From Hoylesella oralis ATCC 33269 (GTDB lineage Bacteria > Bacteroidota > Bacteroidia > Bacteroidales > Bacteroidaceae), in assembly GCF_000185145.2 (NCBI RefSeq), contig NZ_GL833116.1, positions 188,501-252,500 on the forward strand: 64,000 bases of DNA, written 5' to 3'. Shown one piece after another: positions 52,170 to 61,813 of this stretch; the first letter of the stretch is position 1, and each line of letters begins with the position of its first letter. Position numbers and translations under genes: made by a program. Under the pieces are notes generated by a model. That model worked only from the letters and a program-made list of their open reading frames with translations. It did not search any database and had not been told where the DNA came from.

Positions 52170-53123
52170 ATGATACTTTCTTTATTGCTTGCAAGCGTTT
52201 TTACCTTTGTGGAACTCAACTGCGAGAACCTTTTCGACTGCCTGCACGATACTTCGAAGCAAGACGAAGAGTTCATGCCCGACAGTTATCGCCACTGGAC
52301 GCGTACCCGATATTGGCGAAAGTTGAACCATATAGGGCAGGAAATCCTTTCGTGCGGCGAGGATACGTCGGGCTGGTCGTTGCCGGATATGGTGGCTCTC
52401 TGTGAGGTGGAAAACGACAGCGTGATGCATGATCTTACGATGCGTTCACTGCTTCGTAAGGCCGGATACCGCTATATCATGACCTCTTCGCCCGATCTGC
52501 GGGGCATAGACGTGGCGCTGATGTATTCTCCTTTTAGCTTTTCGCTTCTCAATCATCATTCCATACGGGTGGCGCCCATGAAAGATATGCGCCCTACACG
52601 TGATATCTTGTACGCTTCGGGCGTCGTTCTGTCGGGCGATACGCTCCATGTGTTCGTGGTACATGCACCGAGCCGTGCGGGCGGAGAGGCTGCCACGCGC
52701 CCCTTCCGCATGCTTGTGGCCCGCCGATTGGGTGCTGCCGTCGACTCTATACGCCGCTTGTCGCCCCGCGCAAAGGTTATTGTAGCGGGCGATTTCAACG
52801 ATTATTCCGATAGTAGGAGTATCGACTATGTTTGCAAGAGAGGACTCATAAACGTGTCGGAAGGCGCAAAAGGTTCGCATGGAGCCAAGGGTACCTACCG
52901 TTACAAGGGCGAATGGGGCAGTTTGGATCATATTCTTGCAGACGAAGACCTTGCCGACAGTCTTGTCGAGTGCCGCATACACGATGCGCCTTTCTTGCTT
53001 ACAGACGACAAAACCTATGGGGGTAAGCAGCCTTTCCGTACTTATATCGGCCCGAAATACCAGCAAGGATTTAGCGATCATCTGCCCCTTGTGGCGCGTT
53101 TCCGTATCGGGCATTGCCGATAA
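52170..53123 (+). CDS. Endonuclease/exonuclease/phosphatase-family protein, probably exported
   Basis: About 317 residues from ATG at 52170 (MILSLLLASVFTFVELNCENL); ATG at 52137 is an alternative. EEP motifs: NCENLFD near the N-terminus, LCEVEND with the metal Glu, VVHAPSRAGG, VAGDFNDYSDS and SDHLPLVARF with the final catalytic His. A short hydrophobic leader suggests export. The substrate may be nucleic acid or a phosphoester. It begins 54 bases after tyrA. Confidence 0.85.
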   Translation: MILSLLLASVFTFVELNCENLFDCLHDTSKQDEEFMPDSYRHWTRTRYWRKLNHIGQEILSCGEDTSGWSLPDMVALCEVENDSVMHDLTMRSLLRKAGYRYIMTSSPDLRGIDVALMYSPFSFSLLNHHSIRVAPMKDMRPTRDILYASGVVLSGDTLHVFVVHAPSRAGGEAATRPFRMLVARRLGAAVDSIRRLSPRAKVIVAGDFNDYSDSRSIDYVCKRGLINVSEGAKGSHGAKGTYRYKGEWGSLDHILADEDLADSLVECRIHDAPFLLTDDKTYGGKQPFRTYIGPKYQQGFSDHLPLVARFRIGHCR

Positions 53124-53467
53124 AAAGCCATCCGTTTGGGATAAATCTTTTTCTTATATTTTATAAACGGTACATCTGCCGTGCTCAGACAAGGCATGTA
53201 TCGAAACTATACATGCCGCCTGTCGCCGATAGGCGTACCGTCTGCTTTCCTTGCCTTGTATCTCCGCTTCAAACGTCTGCTTTGTGTATCTCTATCGCCT
53301 TGTATGAGCTATGATGACGTATAAACCGTTGCACACTCAAAAAAGATATGAGCATTTTTGGCAGAAACTGTTTTAAATAACATTAAATCGTGCGGTTTTA
53401 ATTCTTTTTTCATTCCTATATTCCGTAAATTTGCAGATATTATTGGAAAAATAAGACACAGATATTT
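53124..53467. other. Intergenic region with hairpin and the ffh promoter
   Basis: A stem GGCATGTAT/ATACATGCC lies near 53192-53216. A TAAATTTG -7 box at 53426-53433 is the likely ffh promoter. No RNA gene was recognised, and the SRP RNA is not visible here. Confidence 0.5.
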
Positions 53468-54817
53468 ATGTTTGAAAACTTAAGCGACAGGCTCGAACGC
53501 TCGTTCAAAATACTCAAGGGCGAAGGTAAAATAACGGAAATCAACGTTGCCGAGACGCTGAAAGACGTGCGTCGTGCGCTGCTCGATGCCGATGTAAACT
53601 ATAAAGTTGCCAAGAATTTCACCGATACAGTAAAGAAGAAAGCGCTCGGAATGAACGTTCTTACTGCGGTTAAACCGAGCCAATTGATGGTGAAGATCGT
53701 GCATGACGAGCTGGCAGAACTGATGGGTGGCGAGGCTGCCGAGCTGAAACTCTCGGGGCGTCCGGCCATTGTACTGATGTCAGGTTTGCAAGGTTCGGGT
53801 AAAACAACGTTCAGCGGAAAGCTCGCCAATATGCTTAAATCGAAGCAAAAGCGCAATCCGTTGCTCGTAGCCTGCGATGTTTATCGTCCTGCAGCTATCG
53901 ATCAGCTTAAAGTGGTGGGCGAACAAGTAGGCGTACCCGTATATTCCGAACCCGACAGCAAGAACGTTATCGAGATAGCAACCCATGCCGTAAAAGAAGC
54001 AAAGGCCAAGGGTAACGACGTTGTTATTGTGGACACGGCCGGACGATTGGCAATAGATGAGGAGATGATGACCGAGATTTCCGAGCTTAAAAATGCCCTC
54101 AATCCCGACGAGACGTTGTTTGTAGTAGACTCGATGACGGGGCAAGACGCCGTAAATACGGCCAAAGAATTCAACGACAGGTTAGACTTCGACGGCGTAG
54201 TACTTACGAAACTCGACGGTGATACGCGTGGCGGTGCTGCTTTGAGTATCCGTACGGTGGTAACAAAGCCTATCAAATTCGTCGGTACAGGGGAAAAGAT
54301 GGAGGCTATAGATGTGTTCCATCCCTCACGCATGGCCGATAGAATACTCGGAATGGGCGATATCGTTTCTCTTGTAGAGCGTGCCCAAGAGCAATTCGAC
54401 GAGGAAGAAGCGCGGAAACTCCAAAAGAAGATACAGAAAAACAAGTTCGATTTCAACGATTTCCTGAACCAGATAGAGCAGATTAAAAAGATGGGTAACC
54501 TGAAAGATCTGGCCGGTATGATACCCGGAGTGGGCAAGGCAATCAAAGATATTGATATAGACGACGATGCTTTCAAGGGTGTTGAAGCCATTATCAGGAG
54601 CATGACACCGAAAGAACGTAGTAATCCTGAGATGCTTAACACCAGTCGCCGTCAGCGAATAGCTAAGGGCTCGGGAACGAATATTCAGGAGGTTAACAGG
54701 CTTATCAAGCAGTTCGACCAGACTCGAAAGATGATGAAAATGGTAACGGGTAACCAAATGGCGGGCATGATGAGTCGTATGAAAGGCATGAAGATGCCCG
54801 GGATGCCTAAAATGTAA
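53468..54817 (+). CDS. ffh: Signal recognition particle protein Ffh
   Basis: 449 residues. N domain, then the G domain with GLQGSGKTTFSGKLA, DTAGRLAID, TKLDGDTRGGAALS and GTGEKME, then the Met-rich M domain (MMKMVTGNQMAGMMSRMKGM). It binds signal sequences on the ribosome together with SRP RNA and FtsY. folD follows after 14 bases. Confidence 0.97.
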   Translation: MFENLSDRLERSFKILKGEGKITEINVAETLKDVRRALLDADVNYKVAKNFTDTVKKKALGMNVLTAVKPSQLMVKIVHDELAELMGGEAAELKLSGRPAIVLMSGLQGSGKTTFSGKLANMLKSKQKRNPLLVACDVYRPAAIDQLKVVGEQVGVPVYSEPDSKNVIEIATHAVKEAKAKGNDVVIVDTAGRLAIDEEMMTEISELKNALNPDETLFVVDSMTGQDAVNTAKEFNDRLDFDGVVLTKLDGDTRGGAALSIRTVVTKPIKFVGTGEKMEAIDVFHPSRMADRILGMGDIVSLVERAQEQFDEEEARKLQKKIQKNKFDFNDFLNQIEQIKKMGNLKDLAGMIPGVGKAIKDIDIDDDAFKGVEAIIRSMTPKERSNPEMLNTSRRQRIAKGSGTNIQEVNRLIKQFDQTRKMMKMVTGNQMAGMMSRMKGMKMPGMPKM

Positions 54818-54831
54818 GAAAGGAATAGCAA

Positions 54832-55710
54832 ATGCAACTGATCGACGGAAAGGCTACGGCTGCTGCTATTAAGGCAGAAATAGCCGAAGAAGTAAAGCGG
54901 ATTATGGCCGCCGGAGGAAAACAACCCCATCTGGTTGCCGTGCTTGTAGGGCACGACGGAGGTTCCGAAACATACGTAAAAAATAAGGTAATTGCCTGCG
55001 AGGAGTGTGGTTTTAAGTCTACCTTGATACGTTATGAGGAAGACGTGAAGGAAGAAGAGCTGCTTGCTTGCGTAGACAGACTGAACAACGATGCCGATGT
55101 GGATGGCTTTATTGTGCAGTTACCCTTGCCGAAGCATATCGACGAACAGAAGGTTATTATGGCCATAGACTACCGTAAAGACGTAGATGGTTTCCATCCT
55201 GTGAACGTAGGCCGTATGTCTATCGGTCTTCCATGTTTCATCTCGGCAACGCCGCTCGGTATCTTAACTCTGTTACAGTATTATCATATCGAAACATCGG
55301 GTAAGAAATGTGTGGTGTTGGGGCGTAGCAATATCGTTGGCAAACCTATGGCTCAACTTATGATGCAGAAGCAATATGGCGATGCTACGGTTACTGTCTG
55401 TCATAGTCGTTCGCGCGACTTGAAAGAAGAATGCCGTAAGGCTGATATCGTTATTGCAGCCATCGGGCGGCCCGACTTCGTTACTGCAGATATGGTAAAA
55501 GACGGTGCAGTGGTGATAGACGTAGGAACTACGCGTGTTGCCGATGCCACTCGTAAGAGCGGTTTCCGTCTGAATGGCGACGTAAAGTTCGATGAAGTGG
55601 CGCCAAAGTGTAGTTTTATCACCCCTGTCCCGGGCGGAGTAGGCCCCATGACCATCTGTTCGTTGATGAAGAATACGCTGGCTGCGGGAAAGAAAGAGTA
55701 CTATCGATAA
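54832..55710 (+). CDS. folD: Methylenetetrahydrofolate dehydrogenase/cyclohydrolase
   Basis: 292 residues. It interconverts 5,10-methylene-THF, methenyl-THF and 10-formyl-THF. Motifs: [14 protein letters not shown] with the catalytic Lys, [33 protein letters not shown] and [13 protein letters not shown]. Confidence 0.97.
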   Translation: MQLIDGKATAAAIKAEIAEEVKRIMAAGGKQPHLVAVLVGHDGGSETYVKNKVIACEECGFKSTLIRYEEDVKEEELLACVDRLNNDADVDGFIVQLPLPKHIDEQKVIMAIDYRKDVDGFHPVNVGRMSIGLPCFISATPLGILTLLQYYHIETSGKKCVVLGRSNIVGKPMAQLMMQKQYGDATVTVCHSRSRDLKEECRKADIVIAAIGRPDFVTADMVKDGAVVIDVGTTRVADATRKSGFRLNGDVKFDEVAPKCSFITPVPGGVGPMTICSLMKNTLAAGKKEYYR

Positions 55711-55890
55711 ATGAATGCGGAAGAGTTTTACCGGCAAGGCAACCGGTATCGTAAAGAAGGAAAGTGGCAACAGGCGATGAACAGCTATTTGGAAGCCATT
55801 GCATTGAACCCGCATTCGCCTGCTGTAGAGGCGAAAGAGATGCTCGACAGCATCATGGAATTTTATTGCAAAGATATATATAATCCTTAA
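55711..55890 (+). CDS. Small TPR-like protein (59 residues)
   Basis: ATG at 55711 immediately follows the folD stop; TAA at 55888-55890. Most of it is a single TPR hairpin (AEEFYRQGNRYRKEGKWQQA followed by SYLEAIALNPHSP), then a short helix (KEMLDSIMEFYCKD). It is contiguous with folD and 8 bases before the ferredoxin subunit of Kor, so it is translated within this operon. It may be a conserved accessory or assembly factor for the Kor complex. Confidence 0.8.
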   Translation: MNAEEFYRQGNRYRKEGKWQQAMNSYLEAIALNPHSPAVEAKEMLDSIMEFYCKDIYNP

Positions 55891-55898
55891 AGACGTAA

Positions 55899-56132
55899 AT
55901 GAGCAAGATTAAAGGTGCCATTGTCGTCGACACAAACCGCTGCAAAGGATGTTCTCTTTGCATAGTGGCATGCCCGAAAGACGTTATAGCTTTGGCACAA
56001 AAAAAGGTAAACGTGCATGGGTATTCGTATGCAGAAGCCGCATTCCCCGATGAGTGTATCGGCTGTGCGAGTTGCGGAATAGTCTGTCCGGATGCCTGTA
56101 TAACCGTGTATAAAAAGAGAATTGAGGAGTAA
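55899..56132 (+). CDS. korD: 2-oxoacid:ferredoxin oxidoreductase, ferredoxin-like delta subunit
   Basis: 77 residues with two 4Fe-4S motifs, CKGCSLCIVACP and CIGCASCGIVCP. It carries electrons from the catalytic subunits KorAB to ferredoxin or flavodoxin. First catalytic-complex gene of korD-A-B-C. Confidence 0.92.
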   Translation: MSKIKGAIVVDTNRCKGCSLCIVACPKDVIALAQKKVNVHGYSYAEAAFPDECIGCASCGIVCPDACITVYKKRIEE

Positions 56133-56139
56133 AAACATA

Positions 56140-57222
56140 ATGGCAGAACAAGATGTAGTATTGATGAAAGGAAACGAGGCTATAGCAAATGCCGCGATAC
56201 GCTGTGGTGCCGACGGGTATTTCGGATATCCCATTACTCCTCAGAGCGAGATTATAGAAACGTTGGCCGTGCTGAAACCTTGGGAAACAACCGGTATGGT
56301 AGTGCTTCAGGCAGAGAGTGAAGTGGCGGCAATCAATATGGTTTATGGCGGTGCAGGGGCAGGCAAGCGCGTTATGACCACCTCTTCGTCGCCGGGAATT
56401 GCACTGATGCAGGAGGGTATATCCTATATGGCGGGCGCAGAGATACCCGGTGTATTCGTGAATGTGCAGCGAGGTGGCCCGGGGTTAGGTACCATTCAGC
56501 CGAGCCAGAGCGATTATTTTCAGGCCACGCGTGGTGGAGGTAACGGCGATTACAACGTGATAGTATTGGCTCCGAACTCGGTTCAAGAGATGGCAGACTT
56601 TGTGGATTTGGCCTTCGAACTGGCTTTCAGATACCGCAATCCGGCCATGATATTGAGCGATGGCGTTATCGGTCAGATGATGGAAAAGGTGGTGTTGCCG
56701 CCTTACAAGCCGCGAAGAACAGAGGCAGAAGTCCGAAAAGAGTGCCCATGGGCATCGGTCGGCAGGACTAAAGACCGCAAACCGAACATCTTGACATCGC
56801 TTGAACTGAAGCCGGAAGTAATGGAACAGCGCAATATACATCTGCAACAGAAGTATCGGAAGATAAAAGAAACGGAGGTACGTTGCGAAATGCAACGGAT
56901 GGATGGTGCGGATTACATGATCGTAGCATTCGGAAGTGCGGCCCGTATTGCCGAGAAAGCAGTCGAACTTGCCGCCGATGCCGGTCTTAAAGTGGGCTTG
57001 TTTCGTCCTATAACGTTATGGCCGTTCCCCGAAAAGCAGGTTGCAAAAGCCGCTAAAGGCAAGAAAGGCGTGCTCGTGGTGGAGATTAATGCCGGACAGA
57101 TGGTGCAAGATGTGCGCTTAGCAGTGAACGGTGAGGTAAATGTAGAGCACTTCGGACGCCTCGGGGGCATAGTTCCCGATCCGGAAGAGATTGTAAATGC
57201 GTTGAAAGAGAAGTTGGTATGA
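56140..57222 (+). CDS. korA: 2-oxoacid:ferredoxin oxidoreductase alpha subunit
   Basis: 360 residues from ATG at 56140 (MAEQDVVLMKGNEAIANAAI). Motifs GYPITPQSEIIETLA and VYGGAGAGKRVMTTSSSPG belong to the pyruvate/2-oxoacid ferredoxin reductase domain, and RPITLWPFPEKQ to the C-terminal domain. Substrate could be 2-oxoglutarate or a branched 2-oxoacid (VorB-like); Kor is the usual role in Bacteroidetes. Its stop overlaps korB by 4 bases. Confidence 0.9.
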   Translation: MAEQDVVLMKGNEAIANAAIRCGADGYFGYPITPQSEIIETLAVLKPWETTGMVVLQAESEVAAINMVYGGAGAGKRVMTTSSSPGIALMQEGISYMAGAEIPGVFVNVQRGGPGLGTIQPSQSDYFQATRGGGNGDYNVIVLAPNSVQEMADFVDLAFELAFRYRNPAMILSDGVIGQMMEKVVLPPYKPRRTEAEVRKECPWASVGRTKDRKPNILTSLELKPEVMEQRNIHLQQKYRKIKETEVRCEMQRMDGADYMIVAFGSAARIAEKAVELAADAGLKVGLFRPITLWPFPEKQVAKAAKGKKGVLVVEINAGQMVQDVRLAVNGEVNVEHFGRLGGIVPDPEEIVNALKEKLV

Positions 57223-57986
57223 GTAACGAAATAATAGCTCCTGAAAACCTCGTTTATGCCAAACCGGCACTGATGAACGATACACTGATGCACTATTGTC
57301 CGGGGTGTTCGCACGGTGAAGTGCATAAACTCGTGGCCGAGGTGATAGAAGAAATGGGCATGGAAGAGAAAACTGTGGGCGTTTGTCCCGTAGGCTGTGC
57401 CGTTTTCGCCTATCGTTATCTCGACATAGACTGGCAGGAAGCCGCCCACGGACGTGCCCCTGCGGTGGCTACTGGTATCAAAAGACTTTGGCCAGACCGT
57501 ATGGTTTTCACTTATCAAGGGGACGGCGATCTTGCCTGTATAGGCACTGCAGAGTCGATACATGCACTAAATCGCGGCGAAAACATCGTGATGATATTCA
57601 TTAATAACGCCATCTACGGCATGACGGGCGGACAAATGGCGCCGACAACGCTGATAGGTCAGAAAACTGCAACGTGCCCCTATGGGCGTGATCCGATACT
57701 TCACGGCTATCCGTTGAATATGACTGAGCTGGCTGCACATTTGGAAGGAACCTGTTATGTTACGCGTCAAAGCGTGGAAACCGTAGCAGCTATCCGTTCA
57801 GCCAAGCGTGCTTTACGCAAAGCATTCGATGCTTCGATGGCCGGAAAAGGCTCTTCATTGGTGGAATTCATATCAACTTGCAACAGTGGATGGAAAGTTA
57901 CGCCTGTTGAAGCTAACAAATGGATGCAGGAGAACATGTTTGCGAAATACCCGAAAGGTGACTTAAAAGACACTACAAACGGATGA
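57219..57986 (+). CDS. korB: 2-oxoacid:ferredoxin oxidoreductase beta subunit (TPP-binding)
   Basis: 255 residues. The TPP site is GDGDLACIGTAESIHALNRG followed by NNAIYGMTGGQ. CPGCSHGEVHKLV near the N-terminus supplies a further metal or cluster Cys. It forms the catalytic dimer with KorA and overlaps korC by 4 bases. Confidence 0.92.
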   Translation: MSNEIIAPENLVYAKPALMNDTLMHYCPGCSHGEVHKLVAEVIEEMGMEEKTVGVCPVGCAVFAYRYLDIDWQEAAHGRAPAVATGIKRLWPDRMVFTYQGDGDLACIGTAESIHALNRGENIVMIFINNAIYGMTGGQMAPTTLIGQKTATCPYGRDPILHGYPLNMTELAAHLEGTCYVTRQSVETVAAIRSAKRALRKAFDASMAGKGSSLVEFISTCNSGWKVTPVEANKWMQENMFAKYPKGDLKDTTNG

Positions 57987-58525
57987 AAACAGAGATAATC
58001 ATATCAGGTTTCGGCGGTCAAGGGGTGCTCTCGATGGGGAAAATCCTCGCCTATTCGGGGTTGATGGAAGATAAAGAGGTGACATGGATGCCGGCTTACG
58101 GCCCCGAACAGCGTGGCGGAACGGCCAATGTAACCGTGATAGTGAGCGATGAGCGCATATCTTCGCCTATTTTAAGTAAGTACGATGTGGCGATAGTACT
58201 CAATCAACCCTCGCTCGATAAGTTTGAAAGCAAGATTAAACAGGGCGGAATACTGATTTACGATAGCTTCGGAATAGTAAATCCTCCTACAAGAAAGGAT
58301 ATTACAGTGTACCGTATCGACGCGATGGATAGGGCTGCAGAGATGAAGAATGCCAAGGTTTTCAACATGATAGTGCTTGGAGGATTGCTCAAGGTATGCC
58401 CCGTAGTGAGTACAGACGGACTGAAGAAAGCTCTCTTCAAGTCGTTGCCAGAGCGTCATCATGCCATGATACCGCTGAATATGCAGGCGGTTGAGGAAGG
58501 TATGAGGTTGATTGAACCAATATAA
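57983..58525 (+). CDS. korC: 2-oxoacid:ferredoxin oxidoreductase gamma subunit
   Basis: 180 residues. Family segments ISGFGGQGVLSMGKILAYSG and PAYGPEQRGGTANVTV are clear. It completes the complex that makes acyl-CoA with reduced ferredoxin, or runs reductively for 2-oxoglutarate synthesis. Confidence 0.92.
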   Translation: MKTEIIISGFGGQGVLSMGKILAYSGLMEDKEVTWMPAYGPEQRGGTANVTVIVSDERISSPILSKYDVAIVLNQPSLDKFESKIKQGGILIYDSFGIVNPPTRKDITVYRIDAMDRAAEMKNAKVFNMIVLGGLLKVCPVVSTDGLKKALFKSLPERHHAMIPLNMQAVEEGMRLIEPI

Positions 58526-58558
58526 TAACTTGATTTTTTATAACTCTCTAATTTTGGA

Positions 58559-58590
58559 GGCAGGCCGCAGTGATGCGTCTTGCCTTTTTT
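58559..58590 (+). terminator. Terminator after korC
   Basis: An 11-bp stem with one G-U pair and one mismatch (58559-58569 with 58574-58584, loop GTGA) followed by six T. Confidence 0.85.
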
Positions 58591-58852
58591 GGTGCGCATC
58601 TTATCGGAACCAACGGAAAGATACGAAAGGGGTAGAGCGTGCATATATCTTTTCTATATACTATGTATGTTGCGGATAGACATGCCGAACGTGTGCAATA
58701 GCTTTATGGTATATTGCATACGGAATAAAAAGAAACTTCCCCGATACTAAAAGGTAAAGGGCTAAAAAGGTAAAAAAGATTATATGCAGAATAAAGGAAG
58801 TTCATCGCGACACATCATAAAAAGGGCCGAGAAAGACTATTTGTTTCGGCCG
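58591..58852. other. Gene-free spacer between the kor and cob operons
   Basis: Convergent operons meet here. Apart from AT-rich sequence I see no gene, RNA or repeat. Confidence 0.4.
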
Positions 58853-59389
58853 TTAAATATCGATTTCTTCGATGCCGCCATAATCGACAAGGTGCTCGAA
58901 AGCATGCTCTTCGGTAAATAAACCGCCGAAGATACCGGCGCAGATGAGCACGCCACCGTGGGCAAACACGGCAACACGTTCGTATGGTTTGCCGCGTAAT
59001 TCTTCTAAAAAGCAGGAAACGCGCCGATACACCATAGGGAAACTCTCGCCATTGGTGGCTGCCAAGTGCATGTAATCATCGAACCAAGCATGGATGGCAG
59101 GATCTTTTTTCTCGATATCATCGTAAAGTTGCATTTCCCAGTCGCCCATATTTATCTCTTTGAGCCGGTTGTCGATAATAGCATTCGGATATCCGCAGAA
59201 CGTAGCAAGCCTGTGTGCCCGCGATAGGGGCGAAGAATATACGGCGTCGAAAGCCGGATAGCGTTGCAATTTGGCTTTGGTAACGGCGGCCTCTTGGACG
59301 AATGTTTCGGCTACGGGCACATCGCTCCAGCCGTAACAGGTGCCTTTGGGCACGTCTACCCGTGTGTGTCTGATCAATACGACTTTCAT
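58853..59389 (-). CDS. cobC: Histidine phosphatase, probable alpha-ribazole phosphatase
   Basis: 178 residues. The catalytic His is in LIRHTRVDVPKGTCYG, with LKEINMGDWE and FAHGGVLICAG. Within a cobalamin operon it most likely removes phosphate from alpha-ribazole 5'-phosphate or from adenosylcobalamin phosphate. Last gene of the operon. Confidence 0.88.
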   Translation of the reverse strand: MKVVLIRHTRVDVPKGTCYGWSDVPVAETFVQEAAVTKAKLQRYPAFDAVYSSPLSRAHRLATFCGYPNAIIDNRLKEINMGDWEMQLYDDIEKKDPAIHAWFDDYMHLAATNGESFPMVYRRVSCFLEELRGKPYERVAVFAHGGVLICAGIFGGLFTEEHAFEHLVDYGGIEEIDI

Positions 59390-59399
59390 ATTCTGTGTT

Positions 59400-60242
59400 T
59401 TATTCTATGTATCTCAGTCCGTATTCGATGGCTACGGTTGCATAAAACGATAGTTCGAGCAGTAGGAAAACAGCACCGCAACAGTCGCCGGTGTATCCTT
59501 TTATCTTTTTCGATATATAAAGATATAAGAAATACATCACTACCCCGGGAATGAAAATGGCCTCTATGGGAATGAATATATAGCCTTCTTGCGCCAACGT
59601 TTTCAGTGGCCCGTAGGCCGAAAGTGCCCATATAATGCCAATAGGCAGGCAACCCTGCAGAAACAAACCGATACCTGCCTTAACTGTAAACCTACGATAA
59701 ACGATACCGTTCTTAGCTGTATCTTCAGTACGTGCATAAGGAAGCATCTGTGTAAGCTGCGCTGTGAGCATTTTACAGAACGGATCGGCGCCCAAGACCG
59801 TAAGTGCAACCTGCACGCTGTTATTCATTTGGCAAAGAAACTCGAATAACAACAGCAGATAGAGTATAAGACCAAGCACGCCGTATGTGCCGATGCGAGA
59901 GTCTTTCATGATACCGAGAATGCGTTGTTTGTCGTTTCCGCCTCCTCCGAAACCATCGAAGAAGTCGGCAAGACCGTCTTCGTGAAGTGCTCCGGTGAGC
60001 AGTATTCTTGTGCAAATAGCTGCAAGTATAGCCGTTTGCAAAGACATAATCTGGCTTCCGAAGTAAATTACGGTAGCCATGATAATACCGGTGAGCCAGC
60101 CTGTAAGCGGCCAGAATTCGACGACTGCCTTATAGGCATTCTTGTCAGGCTGATAGAATCGCCAAAACGGCAGTCTGGTAAAAAAAATGAATGCTGCAGC
60201 TATACGGTCGCGAAGTTTGGTGTTGTCTATAGGTATTTGCAT
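59400..60242 (-). CDS. cobS: Adenosylcobinamide-GDP ribazoletransferase
   Basis: 280 residues with about six membrane helices. The active-site segment is GALHEDGLADFFDGFGGGG, and early FFTRLPFWRF is typical of CobS. It joins alpha-ribazole phosphate to adenosylcobinamide-GDP at the membrane. Starts 6 bases after cobT. Confidence 0.93.
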   Translation of the reverse strand: MQIPIDNTKLRDRIAAAFIFFTRLPFWRFYQPDKNAYKAVVEFWPLTGWLTGIIMATVIYFGSQIMSLQTAILAAICTRILLTGALHEDGLADFFDGFGGGGNDKQRILGIMKDSRIGTYGVLGLILYLLLLFEFLCQMNNSVQVALTVLGADPFCKMLTAQLTQMLPYARTEDTAKNGIVYRRFTVKAGIGLFLQGCLPIGIIWALSAYGPLKTLAQEGYIFIPIEAIFIPGVVMYFLYLYISKKIKGYTGDCCGAVFLLLELSFYATVAIEYGLRYIE

Positions 60243-60248
60243 GATGTT

Positions 60249-61289
60249 TTAAAAATATTTGGTGATTTTCGCATTGTCGAAAGTGTTCATTTCGTTTATC
60301 ATTCTTACGGCACTGTCGATGATGGGATAGGCACAAAGGGCGCCGGTTCCCTCGCCAAGGCGCATTCCGAGGTTCAATATCGGCCTTACATTCATCAGTC
60401 TGAGCATCTTGCGGTGCCCGTTTTCGTCGCCGCAATGGCAGAAAATAGCATAATGCAATATGGCAGGATACAGTTGAGATGCTGCCAGCATGCACGCTGA
60501 CATGATGAACCCGTCGACCATGATGGGCAGTCTACGCTCGGCGGCCCGTAGCATTGCACCGATTGCCGCCGCCATTTCGAAACCTCCGAAGTACGGAATA
60601 GGGGAGATGTGAGGCGATGTGTTTCTATAATGAGTAACGGATTGGCGGAGTACAGATAACTTGTGTCGGACGCCGGCATCGTTTAATCCCGCTCCGGCCC
60701 CTATACATTCCGAAAGCGGAATATTGCCGAAGAGCGACATCCATATACTTGAAGGCGAGGTGTTGGCAATTCCCATCTCGCCAAGGCTGATGATGCGACA
60801 ACCGTCTTTTATGCAATCGTCGACGAGAGAAGCCCCGATGTCGATGGCTTGAGCGTATTCCTTGTCGGTCATTGCAGGCTCATGAAGAAAATTCTTTGTG
60901 CCTCGTGCTATTTTTCTATCGATGATTTTGTCGGAATAGGCCGAAAGATCATGGTCTATGCCCACGTCGATAAGTTTCAATCGGAAGCCGTGCTGTCGGC
61001 AGAACATATTTACTCCACCCCCGCCGTGAGCGAAATTTATCATCTGTTGCCATGTAACTTCGCGCGGCGAAACACTTACTCTTTCACGCTCAATGCCATG
61101 ATCTCCGCCGAGCAGAAGGTGATACGGGTGCCGTAGAGTGGGCGAGAGTGTCTGCTGAATGAGGCATATTTGCATGGCAATATCTTCGAGCATCCCCAAC
61201 GAACCCTTGGGCTTATTCAGGTTGTCGATCTTTTCTTGGATGGAATTACGTAAACCTTGGTCAGGTTTCTCTATTGAAAATTTCCTCAT
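60249..61289 (-). CDS. cobT: Nicotinate-nucleotide:dimethylbenzimidazole phosphoribosyltransferase
   Basis: 346 residues. It activates the lower-ligand base. Motifs: LNKPKGSLGMLE, GGDHGIERERVS, FAHGGGGVNMFC and the C-terminal GMRLGEGTGA with the catalytic Glu. Its ATG overlaps the cobU stop by 4 bases (ATGA). Confidence 0.95.
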   Translation of the reverse strand: MRKFSIEKPDQGLRNSIQEKIDNLNKPKGSLGMLEDIAMQICLIQQTLSPTLRHPYHLLLGGDHGIERERVSVSPREVTWQQMINFAHGGGGVNMFCRQHGFRLKLIDVGIDHDLSAYSDKIIDRKIARGTKNFLHEPAMTDKEYAQAIDIGASLVDDCIKDGCRIISLGEMGIANTSPSSIWMSLFGNIPLSECIGAGAGLNDAGVRHKLSVLRQSVTHYRNTSPHISPIPYFGGFEMAAAIGAMLRAAERRLPIMVDGFIMSACMLAASQLYPAILHYAIFCHCGDENGHRKMLRLMNVRPILNLGMRLGEGTGALCAYPIIDSAVRMINEMNTFDNAKITKYF

Positions 61290-61813
61290 TTTATCTTAAC
61301 CGGTATGCCGCTAACCATCAAATAAACTTCGTTTGCCTTAGAAGCAATATATTGATTTATCCAGCCTTCGAGATCTGTAAAGCGCCGCTGTACGGCATTA
61401 CTGCTTACTCCGCCGCTGCCGATCTCATTGGTTACGAAGATAAAAGTGGCATCCTGATCGGTGAATTTGTCGAATTCGGCCTTGATTTCGGCCAATGCTT
61501 CGTCTACAGAAGGCTGTTCTTGTTCCGGCATAGCGTGGTTGTAGAAGAAATTGGTGCACCAAAGGGTAACGCAATCTATAACCGCCACCTTATTATATAT
61601 ATAGTGACGGCTCAGATACTTTTCTTCTTCAATGTTGGTCCATTGTGGGCCTCGCCGTGCTTGATGTCGCAACACCCGCTCTTGAAACTCGTTATCGCTC
61701 ACATGAGCAGTAGCTATATAGATGGGATTTGTAGATAAAGCCAATGCTAATCTTTCGGCGTATGTGCTTTTTCCGGACCGTTGACCGCCCGTAATCAATA
61801 TGATATGCTTCAT
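61286..61813 (-). CDS. cobU: Adenosylcobinamide kinase/guanylyltransferase
   Basis: 175 residues from ATG at 61813 (MKHIILITGGQRSGKSTYAE). The P-loop is GGQRSGKS, with HQARRGPQWTNIEE and FVTNEIGSGGVSSN characteristic of CobU. A TATCTTCG -7-like box on the minus strand at 61825-61818 would place the transcript start next to the ATG. No cobalamin riboswitch is visible upstream. First gene of the operon. Confidence 0.93.
   Translation of the reverse strand: MKHIILITGGQRSGKSTYAERLALALSTNPIYIATAHVSDNEFQERVLRHQARRGPQWTNIEEEKYLSRHYIYNKVAVIDCVTLWCTNFFYNHAMPEQEQPSVDEALAEIKAEFDKFTDQDATFIFVTNEIGSGGVSSNAVQRRFTDLEGWINQYIASKANEVYLMVSGIPVKIK

Noticed and set aside
53124..53467. SRP RNA gene next to ffh
   Set aside because: Only a short 9-bp stem is visible; no conserved SRP Alu or domain IV loop recognised.
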